A stretch of DNA of 43,500 nt from Dysgonomonas gadei ATCC BAA-286 (GCF_000213555.1 NZ_GL891990.1:1-43500), one strand, 5' to 3'; shown: positions 7,051 through 16,925, counted from the stretch's first letter. Notes: generated by a model from the letters alone, not told the origin. Numbers and translations are program-made.

Positions 7051-7908
7051 TGATCCCCATAACCTGTTTTGTATTTCCTCCAGCAATTTTTCACTGCCGT
7101 CATTAAACTTCCGTGCAAAATAAGGGAACCGTTGTCCGTATTCATCATTGAACTCGATATGGTTTTCCAGAAAGTCAATATGACGTTCTTCTATTGTGGC
7201 CGGAGGGACAGCAACCTCCCAGTCTGTATAAGTAAGGCTTGCGGCTGTATTTTGCAGAAACGGCGAGTTTCCGATAATTGTCTGAAAAAAGGCTTCGTCC
7301 GGCACTAATGTATGGCGGAAGAAGTCTGTATATCGCTTATCCTCTCTTACTGTCGTCAAAATATATTGCACACATTCGCGGGTAAGGGCAAACCATTGCG
7401 TACCGGCATACACCCTGAACGGTGCTTTCCTTTTTATTTTTAGCTTTTTAAGTAATACTTCCGCCAGAAACTTAGGGTTGTAATGCTTCAGGTTACGGCG
7501 ATCGTAATCAAAATAGTAATATCCATAACGCTCTATTGGCTTAAATGGAACCGGTACAGGAGCAATATCTATATATTCTTTTCCCTTTTCCAACTGTTGA
7601 TAAAGGAACTCCTTCGACCGGATAGGATAATCTACTCCACTAATCAATACATAATAATCTGCACCGGGAGAATATTCCAGGCCTCGCTTCATCAGAGCCA
7701 GAGTAGCTTCCACCATATTAAATCCACCCCAGTTGATATCAGTGCGCTCCGGAATTACTTCCACATTATTATATTGCGGAAAATACTTCTGCACTACCTT
7801 CTTATCTAAATGAATAAAAAAGGTACAATCCGTGCCATCCAGGGCATTTATCAAACGGTCTAAATGCCTGAAATTATTATGAGCTAATATAAGATAGCAA
7901 ATCTTCAT
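7030..7908 (-). CDS. GT14-type N-acetylglucosaminyltransferase (core-2/I-branching enzyme family)
   Basis: A 292-residue glycosyltransferase of the core-2/I-branching family (GT14). Typical bacterial features are the start MKICYLILAHNN, FFIHLDKK, VISGVDYPIRS and the GTQWFALTREC block, with the acidic PDEAFFQTI near the C-terminal third. There are no membrane segments, so it is likely a cytoplasmic or peripheral enzyme adding a GlcNAc-like or other sugar to a surface glycan. I choose the ATG at 7906-7908 over a TTG nine bases upstream. A TACTTTTG box at 7936-7929 precedes it. Acceptor and donor are unknown. The 3' end overlaps the HPPK-like gene. Confidence 0.85.
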   Translation of the reverse strand: MKICYLILAHNNFRHLDRLINALDGTDCTFFIHLDKKVVQKYFPQYNNVEVIPERTDINWGGFNMVEATLALMKRGLEYSPGADYYVLISGVDYPIRSKEFLYQQLEKGKEYIDIAPVPVPFKPIERYGYYYFDYDRRNLKHYNPKFLAEVLLKKLKIKRKAPFRVYAGTQWFALTRECVQYILTTVREDKRYTDFFRHTLVPDEAFFQTIIGNSPFLQNTAASLTYTDWEVAVPPATIEERHIDFLENHIEFNDEYGQRFPYFARKFNDGSEKLLEEIQNRLWGSSFIQTG

Positions 7909-7928
7909 ATTCAACAATAGGATTCACA

Positions 7929-7936
7929 CAAAAGTA
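7929..7936 (-). promoter_or_regulatory. Bacteroidota -7 box (TACTTTTG) of the GT14 gene
   Basis: Read on the minus strand this is TACTTTTG, a perfect TAnnTTTG match 21 nt before the start codon. It lies directly after the pyrG-yidC terminator, so the glycosyltransferase has its own promoter. Confidence 0.55.
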
Positions 7937-7939
7937 AAT

Positions 7940-7974
7940 AAAAAAAGGTTACTTCAACCGAAATAACCTTTTCT
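7940..7974 (-). terminator. Intrinsic terminator after yidC
   Basis: AAAAGGTTA (7943-7951) pairs perfectly with TAACCTTTT (7964-7972). Read on the minus strand the stem ends in a run of eight Ts, 25 nt past the yidC stop codon. Confidence 0.85.
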
Positions 7975-7996
7975 TCTATATGTTTTGGTGTCTGAC

Positions 7997-9937
7997 TTAC
8001 CTTTTTCTCTTGGTACTGTTAGACTTATTCTTTTCGTTCAATTGTTGTTGCTGAAGTTTCTGAGCCTCTGCTAAACGAGCCATAAAACCCGATTTCTTTT
8101 TCGGTTTTGCTTTATTAGCTTCCAGCTTGGCCAACACCTTATCTTCATCTATTATATACCGGAATCCGATTGTTAATAAAATCGTTACCAAAAGCGAGAG
8201 GAAATAATAATATGTAAGCCCCGACGGGTAATCATTCAACATGAAAAGGAAAATCAACGGCATCAGATACATCATCCACTTCATCCCCGGCATTTGTTGC
8301 TGTCCGGTATTGGTCATTTCCATATTGAATTTCGTATAAATGATATTCGTTACCGTCATCAGAATACAGAACAAACTGATATGTGTACCAATCAATGGAA
8401 TATGGTTTTTCCATTCAATGATAGCATCATATGTGGAAAGATCGGTAGCCCAAAGGAAGCTTTGCCCGCGAAGCTCTATCGCATTCGGGAAGAATGAGAA
8501 GAGTGCAATCAATATCGGCATCTGCAACAGTAACGGAATACACCCGCTCATCGGGTTTACCCCCGCCTTATTATAGAGAGCCATTGTCGCCTGTTGTTTT
8601 TCCATAGCCTGTTCCTGCTTCGGATATTTAGCAGCCAGTTCCTCTACCTGAGGGCGTAATACACGCATCTTAGCCGACGACATGAATGACTTGAATGTGA
8701 GTGGAGATATTACCAGTTTTACAATTATAGTAAGCAACAGGATAACAATACCCATGGACATTCCCGTACCTCTCAACAAGTTAAAGATCGGAATCACAAA
8801 ATATTGATTCACCCAGCGGAACAGTGTCCATCCCAGTGGTACAAGCTTATCCAGATCGAGTTGTTTGTTTACATCGTCTATATGGCTGTCATACCCTTTT
8901 AGCAAAGTGAATGACATAGGTCCCAGATAGTATGTGAATCCGGCGCTTATGGTTCCGGCATTCATATCTACCGTTGCCGGAGCATATATTGTCGCTTCAA
9001 CTGTTTTCAGGTATTCGCTGTTTTCATCAGTTACTAAAACTTTAGAATCAAGAAGGGCTGTTTCGATCTTCTCGTCCGCAATCAGTATCGGAGCAAAGAA
9101 CTGATTCTTGAAAGCAATCCATTTAGCAGGTTCTTTCACCTCCAGTTGTTCACTTTTATCACTGCTTAGTTCTTTTACATCACCCCCTATATATTTATAA
9201 TAGATGTGCGAATAGCGCTGTTCGTTTTTTACGCTTTTCTCCTGTCTGCGCATCTTCTGCGCCCAGTATAATTCTATCACATCCGATTTGTTTCTGTCCA
9301 GCATCGGTTGCAACCCGACCAGATTGACATCATATTTCAGCATATAATCGTCTTCTGCCAGTTTATAGATAAAATCGACATGTTGGTTTGCTGCATATGA
9401 AAAACGCATGATAAGAGAATTGTCTCCCTCTGCCTTGATTGGCGTAAATATCAGATTATTGGTATGAAGTACCTTATTTTGCTTATTGGTTAACTGAAGC
9501 GAAAATTCGGCATCGTTATTGAACAGGTACAAAGAATCTCCATCATACCGGGAATATTCTTTCAACTGTGCACTTACCATCTTCCCCCCTTTAGTAGAGA
9601 AAACAACTTTCAGCTTACTGTTTTCCAGTGTTATCAGTTGTTCTGCCTGCTGCGAACCCATTTGTACTGAATCCATTACTGCAAGAACAGAATCTGCTTC
9701 CTGAACGGGAGCCGCGAAGAAATCATCCACCGGATTTTCATTCTTTACTTCCGCTGCAGTATCTTTCAGGTTGTTTAGTTCTTTTTCCCGCTCTTTAGTC
9801 TGCGCATATTCTATCGAGTCTCTCCGATATTGTTCTTTCTGCTTAGCAAGTTCTTCCGCCGAAGGTCTGCTCAGTAACGTAAATCCAATGATTACGGCAG
9901 CGATGAGTACAAACCCGATAATCGTATTCTTATCCAT
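7997..9937 (-). CDS. yidC: Membrane protein insertase YidC
   Basis: A 646-residue inner-membrane insertase of the Oxa1/YidC family that places proteins into the membrane with or without SecYEG. An N-terminal anchor (IIGFVLIAAVIIGFTLLS) is followed by a large periplasmic beta domain (about 40-350), then the five-helix insertase core with SPLTFKSFMSSAKM and MSGCIPLLLQMPILIALFSF, and a basic Lys/Arg/Gln-rich C-terminal tail that may contact ribosomes. The long periplasmic domain is normal for Gram-negative YidC. It lies 122 nt after pyrG on the same strand, a pairing common in Bacteroidales, with a repeat element in between and a terminator after it. Confidence 0.97.
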   Translation of the reverse strand: MDKNTIIGFVLIAAVIIGFTLLSRPSAEELAKQKEQYRRDSIEYAQTKEREKELNNLKDTAAEVKNENPVDDFFAAPVQEADSVLAVMDSVQMGSQQAEQLITLENSKLKVVFSTKGGKMVSAQLKEYSRYDGDSLYLFNNDAEFSLQLTNKQNKVLHTNNLIFTPIKAEGDNSLIMRFSYAANQHVDFIYKLAEDDYMLKYDVNLVGLQPMLDRNKSDVIELYWAQKMRRQEKSVKNEQRYSHIYYKYIGGDVKELSSDKSEQLEVKEPAKWIAFKNQFFAPILIADEKIETALLDSKVLVTDENSEYLKTVEATIYAPATVDMNAGTISAGFTYYLGPMSFTLLKGYDSHIDDVNKQLDLDKLVPLGWTLFRWVNQYFVIPIFNLLRGTGMSMGIVILLLTIIVKLVISPLTFKSFMSSAKMRVLRPQVEELAAKYPKQEQAMEKQQATMALYNKAGVNPMSGCIPLLLQMPILIALFSFFPNAIELRGQSFLWATDLSTYDAIIEWKNHIPLIGTHISLFCILMTVTNIIYTKFNMEMTNTGQQQMPGMKWMMYLMPLIFLFMLNDYPSGLTYYYFLSLLVTILLTIGFRYIIDEDKVLAKLEANKAKPKKKSGFMARLAEAQKLQQQQLNEKNKSNSTKRKR

Positions 9938-9975
9938 TTATAGTTTTTATAAATTTAATATTTGCGATTTTTCCT

Positions 9976-10058
9976 TTCAATTTCTATTGGGCGTTTTGCA
10001 TGACCCGGCATAATCAAAATAAATTTTGCTTCTGCTTCCGCTATTTAAAACGTTCAAT
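9976..10058. repeat. Dispersed ~80-bp hairpin element, copy C
   Basis: Fills the pyrG-yidC spacer. It shares GCGTTTTGCATGACCCGGCA, a central region with TTTTGCTTCTGC, and CGCTATTTAAAACGTTCAAT with copy B (6432-6518). The stem is weaker than in copy B. Confidence 0.75.
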
Positions 10059-10059
10059 C

Positions 10060-11670
10060 TTATTTTTTCTTATTGTCAATTACTGCTTTTATAAAGCTGA
10101 TGAACAAAGGGTTAGGCGATACTACCGTGCTGTTGTATTCAGGATGGAACTGTACACCCAGGTACCATTTCTTTCCGGGAATTTCCACAACCTCTACCAG
10201 TCCCATGTCCGGATTTGTTCCGGTACACTTCATTCCATTCTTTTCGAAATCTTCCTTATAATCACCGTTGAATTCGAAACGATGGCGATGACGCTCCTCT
10301 ACCAGCTTCTTTCCATATGCTTTATACACCTGCGAACCTTTTTCCAACTCACACTTATAGGCTCCCAGACGCATTGTCCCACCCATATTTGTGATATTCT
10401 TTTGTTCTTCCATCAGGTCAATAACTTTAAATGGTGTATGAGGATTCATCTCCGTTGAGTTAGCATCCTCAAGTCCCAGTACATTGCGGGCAAATTCGAT
10501 AACCATACATTGCATACCCAGACAGATGCCGAATGTAGGTACATCGTGTTCACGGGCATATTTCAACGCCTGAATTTTCCCGTCCACACCGCGCTGCCCA
10601 AATCCCGGAGCAACAACTATGCCATCCATGGAACCAAGCATCTTTTCCACATTGTCTGCGGTCAATTTGTCAGAGAGTATAAAATGCAAATCAAGCTTGC
10701 GATCATTGTATATCGCTGCCTGCAACAACGATTCATTGATAGATTTGTATGCATCCGGCAGTTCGACATATTTACCGACCAGTGCGATACGAACCGTCTC
10801 TTTGGCATGTTTTTTCTTGTCAAGGAAATCGCGCCAAGGCTGCATTACCGGTTTATCCCCGATAGGCATACCCAGTTTGCGCAACACGATTTCGTCCATG
10901 TTCTGCGCCTGCATATTCAATGGCACTTCATATATTGTAGGCACATCTACTGATTGCACAACGGCATCTACTTCTACATTACAGAACAATGCCACCTTTT
11001 TCAGTATGTCTTTATTCAACGGATGCTCGGTACGGAGAACCAGCATATCGGGCTGCACTCCTTCCGACTGCAACTGCTTCACAGAATGCTGTGTAGGCTT
11101 TGTTTTCACCTCTTTTGCCGCTGCAATATACGGCACATAGGTAAGATGTACGCACAGGCAGTTTTTGCCTAACTCCCAACGTAGCTGACGTACACTCTCA
11201 ATGAAAGGCAGCGACTCTATGTCGCCTACTGTGCCTCCGATTTCGGTAATTACAAAATCGTAGTCATATCTTGTGCCCAGCATTTTGATGTTACGCTTTA
11301 TCTCATCTGTGATGTGAGGCACGATCTGCACCGTTTTTCCGAGATAATCACCTTTCCGTTCTTTGTTTATCACATTCTGATAGATACGTCCTGTGGTGAT
11401 ATTGTTGTCCTTATGTGTAGGCTGATTAAGGAAACGCTCATAGTGACCAAGGTCCAGGTCTGCTTCGTGGCCATCAACAGTCACATAGCATTCTCCATGT
11501 TCATATGGATTCAGAGTTCCGGGATCGATGTTGATGTATGGGTCCAGTTTCTGGATTGTCACTTTATAACCCCTTGCCTGTAGTAGTTTACCTAACGAGG
11601 AGGCTATAATACCTTTACCTAAGGAAGATATAACTCCTCCTGTTACAAATATATACTTCGTATTAGCCAC
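10060..11670 (-). CDS. pyrG: CTP synthase
   Basis: A 536-residue CTP synthase that aminates UTP to CTP with ATP and glutamine. The N-terminal synthetase domain (about 1-270) begins TGGVISSLGKGIIASSLGKL, containing the ATP-binding loop. The C-terminal class-I glutamine amidotransferase domain shows the nucleophile Cys in FGICLGMQC (about residue 380) and the His/Glu pair in GVQFHPEYNS. Length matches the family. The start codon follows a TACTTTTG box at 11719-11712 and diverges from dnaG across a 169-nt gap. yidC follows on the same strand. Confidence 0.98.
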   Translation of the reverse strand: MANTKYIFVTGGVISSLGKGIIASSLGKLLQARGYKVTIQKLDPYINIDPGTLNPYEHGECYVTVDGHEADLDLGHYERFLNQPTHKDNNITTGRIYQNVINKERKGDYLGKTVQIVPHITDEIKRNIKMLGTRYDYDFVITEIGGTVGDIESLPFIESVRQLRWELGKNCLCVHLTYVPYIAAAKEVKTKPTQHSVKQLQSEGVQPDMLVLRTEHPLNKDILKKVALFCNVEVDAVVQSVDVPTIYEVPLNMQAQNMDEIVLRKLGMPIGDKPVMQPWRDFLDKKKHAKETVRIALVGKYVELPDAYKSINESLLQAAIYNDRKLDLHFILSDKLTADNVEKMLGSMDGIVVAPGFGQRGVDGKIQALKYAREHDVPTFGICLGMQCMVIEFARNVLGLEDANSTEMNPHTPFKVIDLMEEQKNITNMGGTMRLGAYKCELEKGSQVYKAYGKKLVEERHRHRFEFNGDYKEDFEKNGMKCTGTNPDMGLVEVVEIPGKKWYLGVQFHPEYNSTVVSPNPLFISFIKAVIDNKKK

Positions 11671-11711
11671 GACTTTTCGTTTTATATTTTTTAGACTCTA
11701 AAAAGAAAGCA

Positions 11712-11719
11712 CAAAAGTA
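11712..11719 (-). promoter_or_regulatory. Bacteroidota -7 box (TACTTTTG) of pyrG
   Basis: A perfect TAnnTTTG match on the minus strand, 41 nt upstream of the pyrG ATG. A -33 TTTG at the right distance is not clear. Confidence 0.5.
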
Positions 11720-11816
11720 CAAAAAATATTTAGATACATTGTTTAATTTTTGTCTAACAGTAACCATTAAGATTCCTATTCACATAAATTAAATATCTTG
11801 ATCGGGATATTTTTAT

Positions 11817-11824
11817 TACTTTCG
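11817..11824 (+). promoter_or_regulatory. Near-consensus -7 box (TACTTTCG) of dnaG
   Basis: TACTTTCG differs from TAnnTTTG at one base and lies 15 nt before the dnaG ATG at 11840. A TTG at 11798-11800 is a weak -33 candidate at a short spacing of 16 nt. Confidence 0.4.
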
Positions 11825-11839
11825 TAGCAGTAAAAAATC

Positions 11840-13837
11840 ATGATAGACCAAGGTACAATAGACCGTATAATGGACGCTGCTCAAATCGTTGATGTAGTGT
11901 CGCAGTTTGTCACCCTCAAACGAAGGGGGATAAACTTTGTGGGCTTATGCCCTTTCCATACAGATAAAACGCCATCGTTTTACGTTTCCCCTGCCAAGAA
12001 CATTTGCAAATGCTTTGCCTGCGGCGAAGGTGGTACGGCCGTTCACTTCATAATGAAGCACGAGCAACTCTCGTATTACGAAGCATTAAAATATCTGGCT
12101 AAGAAATATAATATAGAAATACAGGAACGCGAATTCACCGATGAGCAAAAGCAAGCATATAACGAACGTGAAAGCCTCTTTATCCTCAACGATTATGCGC
12201 AGGACTATTTCGTCAACACTCTCCACAACCATCTCGAAGGTAAATCCATCGGATTAAGCTACTTCAAAGAGCGTGGTTTCAGAGAAGATATTATAGAAAA
12301 GTTTCAGTTAGGCTATAGTCTCGAACAGAGAGATGCTTTTTCTCAAGAAGCATTAAAAAACGGATATAAAGAAGATTACCTCGTAAAAACAGGACTAGCT
12401 ATAAAAAGCGAGCACAACAACCAACTGATCGATCGTTTTCGTGGCCGTGTCATGTTCCCTGTACACACGCTATCGGGCAAAGTAATTGCATTTGGTGGAC
12501 GTATACTTAAAAAAGCTGAGAATACAGGTAAATATGTCAATTCACCCGAAAGTGAGATATACCATAAAGGGAATGAACTATACGGTATTTTCTTCGCTAA
12601 GCAGGCCATAACCAAGGCCGACTGCTGTTATCTGGTGGAAGGCTATACCGATGTTATTTCCATGCATCAGGCAGGAATAGAAAACGTTGTCGCATCTTCG
12701 GGGACAGCATTGACAAACGGGCAAATACGGCTGATTCACCGCTTTACGGACAATGTCACGGTTATTTATGATGGTGACGCCGCAGGGATAAAAGCGGCAT
12801 TACGGGGAATAGACCTGCTCCTCGAAGATGGCATGAATATCAAAGTGATATTATTGCCCGACGGAGAAGATCCCGACTCCTTTGCCAAGAAACAAAATGC
12901 GGAATCGCTAACAAACTATATCAAGGCCAACGAGGTCGATTTCATGCGTTTCAAGACAAAGCTATTGCTGGAAGAAGCCGGTAATGATCCCATCAAACGC
13001 GCCGCCCTTATTTCCGATATAGTAAACAGTATCTCCATTATACCCGACAATATTATACGTACAGTCTATATCAAAGATTGCAGTATCCTGCTGGATGTAG
13101 ATGAGCGTATTCTGGTACAGGAAGTGACGAAGAAGCGTTTGGCTTATCTGGAAAAAACAGCCCCGCAAAAAATGGAAGAAGAAATGCGGGCTGTCCATAA
13201 TGACTTGTCGCAGCCGATAATACACAGCAAAGCTGTAGTTAAGAAAACTCCGATAGACAAATTCGAACTGGCTATCCTTTACTATATAGTTCGCTTCGGT
13301 ATGGAGATAATGCTGGAGGGAGGGGATGAAAATCCCGTTACGGGCGACATGCCTACTACTGTAATAGACTGGGTGAAATTCGATCTTCAGCGCGATGGCT
13401 TCTGGTTTACCAATCCTCTATATACACTGATGCTGGAAGAAGCGATAGAACGATCGGTAGATGAAACGTTTATTCCTGCCCGCTATTTTTTGGCACACAC
13501 CGATGCGCAGGTTAGCAAGATAGCAGCCGAACTGGTTAGCGACAGGTATCAGTTAAGCAAACTGCATATCAAACAATTCGGAGAAAATGCAAAGAAAGAA
13601 GACACCCCGCTTGCCGAAGAAAAGCATTTAAGGAAAGATGTTCCGCGCATAGTCACAGAGTTGAAGAATGCATACATAACCAAGAGGATAAAGGAGATAA
13701 AAGATGAAATGGCTGTTAAGCAAAAAGAAGGAAACTGGGATACAGCCATAGAACTGATGCAGCAGATAAAAGAACTGGAAGAAGTGAAAAAAGCACTGGC
13801 AAAGGCTCTCGGAGAACGGATCATCCTGAGGTGGTAA
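11840..13837 (+). CDS. dnaG: DNA primase
   Basis: A 665-residue bacterial primase that makes RNA primers at the replication fork. The CHC2 zinc-binding domain is at the N-terminus (Cys37, His40, Cys58, Cys61). The TOPRIM catalytic domain follows with VEGYTDVISM and DGDAAGIKA as the Glu and Asp-x-Asp metal sites. The C-terminal third, rich in charged helices (about 450-665), corresponds to the helicase-binding domain. The length is typical for Bacteroidota. It diverges from pyrG and is followed after 58 nt by an outer-membrane protein gene. Confidence 0.97.
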   Translation: MIDQGTIDRIMDAAQIVDVVSQFVTLKRRGINFVGLCPFHTDKTPSFYVSPAKNICKCFACGEGGTAVHFIMKHEQLSYYEALKYLAKKYNIEIQEREFTDEQKQAYNERESLFILNDYAQDYFVNTLHNHLEGKSIGLSYFKERGFREDIIEKFQLGYSLEQRDAFSQEALKNGYKEDYLVKTGLAIKSEHNNQLIDRFRGRVMFPVHTLSGKVIAFGGRILKKAENTGKYVNSPESEIYHKGNELYGIFFAKQAITKADCCYLVEGYTDVISMHQAGIENVVASSGTALTNGQIRLIHRFTDNVTVIYDGDAAGIKAALRGIDLLLEDGMNIKVILLPDGEDPDSFAKKQNAESLTNYIKANEVDFMRFKTKLLLEEAGNDPIKRAALISDIVNSISIIPDNIIRTVYIKDCSILLDVDERILVQEVTKKRLAYLEKTAPQKMEEEMRAVHNDLSQPIIHSKAVVKKTPIDKFELAILYYIVRFGMEIMLEGGDENPVTGDMPTTVIDWVKFDLQRDGFWFTNPLYTLMLEEAIERSVDETFIPARYFLAHTDAQVSKIAAELVSDRYQLSKLHIKQFGENAKKEDTPLAEEKHLRKDVPRIVTELKNAYITKRIKEIKDEMAVKQKEGNWDTAIELMQQIKELEEVKKALAKALGERIILRW

Positions 13838-13895
13838 TTGCACGAATAATAACACAGGCACTATATCGTTACTATATAAATGAAAAAGAATTCCT

Positions 13896-14570
13896 ATGAA
13901 AACATCCTTGAGACTACTGATTATTTCGATCATAATACTGATAAGCAGCAATGCAAATGCACAATTCTTTGTAGAAAAACAAAAGTATATCACCTTTCAG
14001 ATAAGAGGAGGAATGAACCTCTCCAATGTTTCGGCCTGGAAAAATGAGTACGGGTTCAAGAGCGGAAAAGTCAGGTTCGGATATAACTTCGGTGGTATTG
14101 CCGATATTACCCTGGGTAATGATGTTTACTTACAGACAGGACTTAGCTTTACCACCAAAGGAGCGAAAGTGAACAGGCTATCTACAACGGCAGGAAATAT
14201 GGAAGCAAAAATGGAGGCGATGTATATCCAGCTACCCATCTATTTCACATATAAGTTCAACTTCCCCAACAATACCCATTTCGGCTTTGCCATGGGGCCG
14301 TATGTCGCTTACGGAGTCGCGGGAAAGACAACATTGACCACGCTCGACGGCACTCCCGAAAGTAACAAAGGCAATACTTTTGCCGGTGACGGGCTATGGA
14401 ACAGACCCGATGTAGGGCTGGGGATAGAATTACAGGCCGAATTATCGAGATTCGTTTTCATTATCGGCTCCGATACGGGCTTTACCCGAATATGGAAAAG
14501 AGATATGCTAAATGACAATCTCAAAGTTAGAAACAATAGTGTCTATCTCTCGTTGGGGGTAAAGATATAA
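13896..14570 (+). CDS. PorT-like small outer-membrane beta-barrel protein
   Basis: A 224-residue exported protein with a clear signal peptide (MKTSLRLLIISIIILISSNA, cut near NAQF) and alternating amphipathic strands with the GMNLSN and QTGLSFTTKGAKV patterns of the PorT/outer-membrane-barrel family, ending in a strand (SVYLSLGVKI) expected for BAM recognition. The size suits an eight-stranded barrel. The function of such proteins is mostly unknown; the best-known relative is the PorT factor of type IX secretion, but this protein is not specific enough to call that. It lies 58 nt after dnaG and converges with the ABC permease gene 29 nt downstream. Confidence 0.8.
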   Translation: MKTSLRLLIISIIILISSNANAQFFVEKQKYITFQIRGGMNLSNVSAWKNEYGFKSGKVRFGYNFGGIADITLGNDVYLQTGLSFTTKGAKVNRLSTTAGNMEAKMEAMYIQLPIYFTYKFNFPNNTHFGFAMGPYVAYGVAGKTTLTTLDGTPESNKGNTFAGDGLWNRPDVGLGIELQAELSRFVFIIGSDTGFTRIWKRDMLNDNLKVRNNSVYLSLGVKI

Positions 14571-14599
14571 AGTAGCATATTTCTGTTGCCATCTGGAGA

Positions 14600-15928
14600 T
14601 TATTTATACTTCAGCCATTTCAGCATTTCCATAAAAGAAACCTTCTTGCCATACATCAGTATTCCGACACGGTATATTTTAGCTGCCAGTTTTACCATCA
14701 GGACTGATGTGGCAAACAATAATGCAACAGACAATGCCAGTTCCCACAAAGGTATCTCGAACGGAGCGCGGACCATCATTACCACAGGCGACGTAAATGG
14801 TATCAATGAACACCAGAATGCCATAACTCCTTCCGGATTGCGGGCGGCCGCGAAGCCTGTATAAAACGCTACCATCAGTATAATCATAACAGGCATGATA
14901 AGTTGCTGGGCCTCCTGCGAATCATTCGCACCCGAACCGAACATGGCGAACAAGGATGCGAACAGGAGATATCCCCCTGTAAAATAAAGGACAAGACATA
15001 TTGCAACCTGTACCCAGTTGATGCTGAAAAAGCCGTTAAGGAAAGAAGCCATCTCAACATTGCTGCTTTTCATTAATGCCATTGCCTGTTGCGTGTCCAC
15101 AGAGGCGCTCATATCCATGTTGATACCGAAGATCATCTGAATAGCAATCATTACACCTCCGCCTATAACAAGCCATACAACCAGTTGAAGAAGCCCCACA
15201 AGCCCGACTCCTATTATTTTACCCATCATCAGGTCGAAAGGTTTAACCGAAGAAATAATCACTTCGATTATACGGTTGCTCTTTTCCTCTACCACACTCT
15301 GCATCACCATAGAACCGTACATCATGATAAAGAAAAACATACAGAAGGTGAGCGCCATTCCGGCAACAGTAGCTATTTCGCCAAGAGTTTCCGTTTCTTT
15401 CCCTGTTTCATCCCAGCGGATAGTAGAGATATGAATTTTATCTTTAGATTTCAGTATTTCCTGCAAATTAGTTACTACTTGTGGTTCAAGATTACTCTCT
15501 GAGGTAAAATCGTCAATTTTTTTATTCCTTACCGCTTCGGTCAATACATCGTTTATGTATGCAGTCAGCTCGCGGGGAGGTTGTTGTTTTTCCGAGAAGA
15601 ATGTAACCGCGTTGGGATTCTGATTCAAATCTCCGTTTATTTGCAACAACGCTGTACCCTTTTCCTTACCTGTCGCAGTGCTGTCAGCAGCGGATACCTG
15701 TACAAACTCATAGTTTTTAGACGATTCGAACAAGTTGGAATATAATCCCGTGTTGTCTATTACATAGACCTTCTTTATATCATCATTGTCACTGAGCATC
15801 ATCAATATAGTAGGTAATGCAACAACTGCGGCAAAAAGGAAGGGGGTCAATAATGTGGTCAGGATAAAAGCCTTTGTCTTTACCCTGGAAGAGAATTCTC
15901 TTGCTATAATTAATTTCAATGCTTTCAT
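14600..15928 (-). CDS. ABC-2 type transporter permease (NatB-like)
   Basis: A 442-residue inner-membrane permease of the ABC-2/NatB group. One N-terminal transmembrane segment (about 20-40) is followed by a large extracytoplasmic domain (about 45-180) and then about five further membrane segments. The characteristic VEEKSNRIIEVIISSVKPF lies just after the second membrane segment. NatB-type permeases export sodium or drugs or act on envelope substrates; the substrate here is unknown. I choose the ATG at 15926-15928, where the family starts (MKALKLIIAREF), not the longer frame, because the upstream part runs into a repeat palindrome at 15944. The gene for its ATPase lies upstream on the same strand. 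Confidence 0.9.
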   Translation of the reverse strand: MKALKLIIAREFSSRVKTKAFILTTLLTPFLFAAVVALPTILMMLSDNDDIKKVYVIDNTGLYSNLFESSKNYEFVQVSAADSTATGKEKGTALLQINGDLNQNPNAVTFFSEKQQPPRELTAYINDVLTEAVRNKKIDDFTSESNLEPQVVTNLQEILKSKDKIHISTIRWDETGKETETLGEIATVAGMALTFCMFFFIMMYGSMVMQSVVEEKSNRIIEVIISSVKPFDLMMGKIIGVGLVGLLQLVVWLVIGGGVMIAIQMIFGINMDMSASVDTQQAMALMKSSNVEMASFLNGFFSINWVQVAICLVLYFTGGYLLFASLFAMFGSGANDSQEAQQLIMPVMIILMVAFYTGFAAARNPEGVMAFWCSLIPFTSPVVMMVRAPFEIPLWELALSVALLFATSVLMVKLAAKIYRVGILMYGKKVSFMEMLKWLKYK

Positions 15929-15943
15929 TCGGCTCGTTTTGAG

Positions 15944-15957
15944 AAGGTCGCAGACCT
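15944..15957. repeat. AAGGTC-GCA-GACCT palindrome, copy 3
   Basis: The same palindrome as at 4769, with the last base changed (GACCTG). It lies 16 nt upstream of the permease ATG, between two genes of one presumed operon, so it may form a hairpin near the ribosome binding region. Confidence 0.6.
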
Positions 15958-16019
15958 GTTTATTACTTTTGTTGTAAAACAACAATCGCAGGTTAGATTT
16001 GATAATATATTGTTAAACT

Positions 16020-16925
16020 TCATCTATTGCTTACTGCTTGAATAAAAATATCATTCATGGAAGGCAATTCTTCCTCAAAAGAAATAATCTCGTATTTCCG
16101 GGCAACTTCCTGTAGCAGATCGGAGTTGGACGCATCATCATTCCGCTGAATGCGTACTTCCACTGAGCTTTTATCAACAGACTGTGACAATATGGTAAAA
16201 TGGACAGATTCCAGATCGAAGCTATCGCCTGATACATTGAGCTTGAAAATGTGTTTTCTATATTGCGCACGTATCTCTTTCACATTACCCTGCAAAACAA
16301 CCTTCGATTTATTGATCAGGGAAATCTCGTCACAAAGCGCTTCCACCGATTCCATATTATGGGTGGACAGGATAATTGTCTTACCCTTTGCTTTCAGTTC
16401 GAGAAGTTCATTTTTAAGCAACTCTGCGTTTACCGGGTCGAATCCGCTGAAAGGCTCGTCAAGGATATACAATTCAGGTTCGTGTATTACAGTGGCAATG
16501 AACTGTATTTTTTGCTGCATCCCTTTCGATAACTCTTCTACCTTTTTGTTTTCCCATGACAGAATATCGAACTTGCGAAGCCAATGCTGGGTTTTCTCGT
16601 GCGCATCTTCAACAGACAGACCTCTCAGGCGGGCGAGGAAAATAATATGCTCCCCTACTTTCATCTTCTTATACAGGCCTCTTTCTTCGGGGAGGTAACC
16701 TATATTAAAAATGTCATCGGCAACAGATTCCCTGCCATTGATAAAGACTTTTCCCTGATCGGGAGCTGTTATTCTGTTTATTATGCGGATAAGAGACGAT
16801 TTGCCGGCCCCATTCGGCCCCAGTAATCCATAAATACAGCCTTTGGGTACCTGCACACTTACTCCGTTAAGGGCGGTATAGTCTCCGTACTGTTTTACGA
16901 TATCCTGCGTTTCAAGATACATCAT
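16020..16925 (-). CDS. ABC transporter ATP-binding protein (NatA-like)
   Basis: A 301-residue ABC ATPase that drives the permease encoded downstream. It shows Walker A GPNGAGKSS (about 36-44), the ABC signature LSKGMQQ, Walker B LYILDEPFSGFDP and the switch His in STHNMES. The C-terminal ~80 residues form the extra domain common in ABC-2 ATPases. Met1 or Met2 (three bases apart) could be the start. The 91-nt space to the permease ATG is short enough for co-transcription. Confidence 0.95.
   Translation of the reverse strand: MMYLETQDIVKQYGDYTALNGVSVQVPKGCIYGLLGPNGAGKSSLIRIINRITAPDQGKVFINGRESVADDIFNIGYLPEERGLYKKMKVGEHIIFLARLRGLSVEDAHEKTQHWLRKFDILSWENKKVEELSKGMQQKIQFIATVIHEPELYILDEPFSGFDPVNAELLKNELLELKAKGKTIILSTHNMESVEALCDEISLINKSKVVLQGNVKEIRAQYRKHIFKLNVSGDSFDLESVHFTILSQSVDKSSVEVRIQRNDDASNSDLLQEVARKYEIISFEEELPSMNDIFIQAVSNR

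Noticed and set aside
10000..10458. Plus-strand frame of 152 codons
   Set aside because: Antisense to pyrG and the repeat element; composition is typical of a shadow frame.
16150..16698. Plus-strand frame of 182 codons
   Set aside because: It is fully antisense to the ABC ATPase gene, whose Walker motifs are intact; it is Ser-rich shadow sequence.
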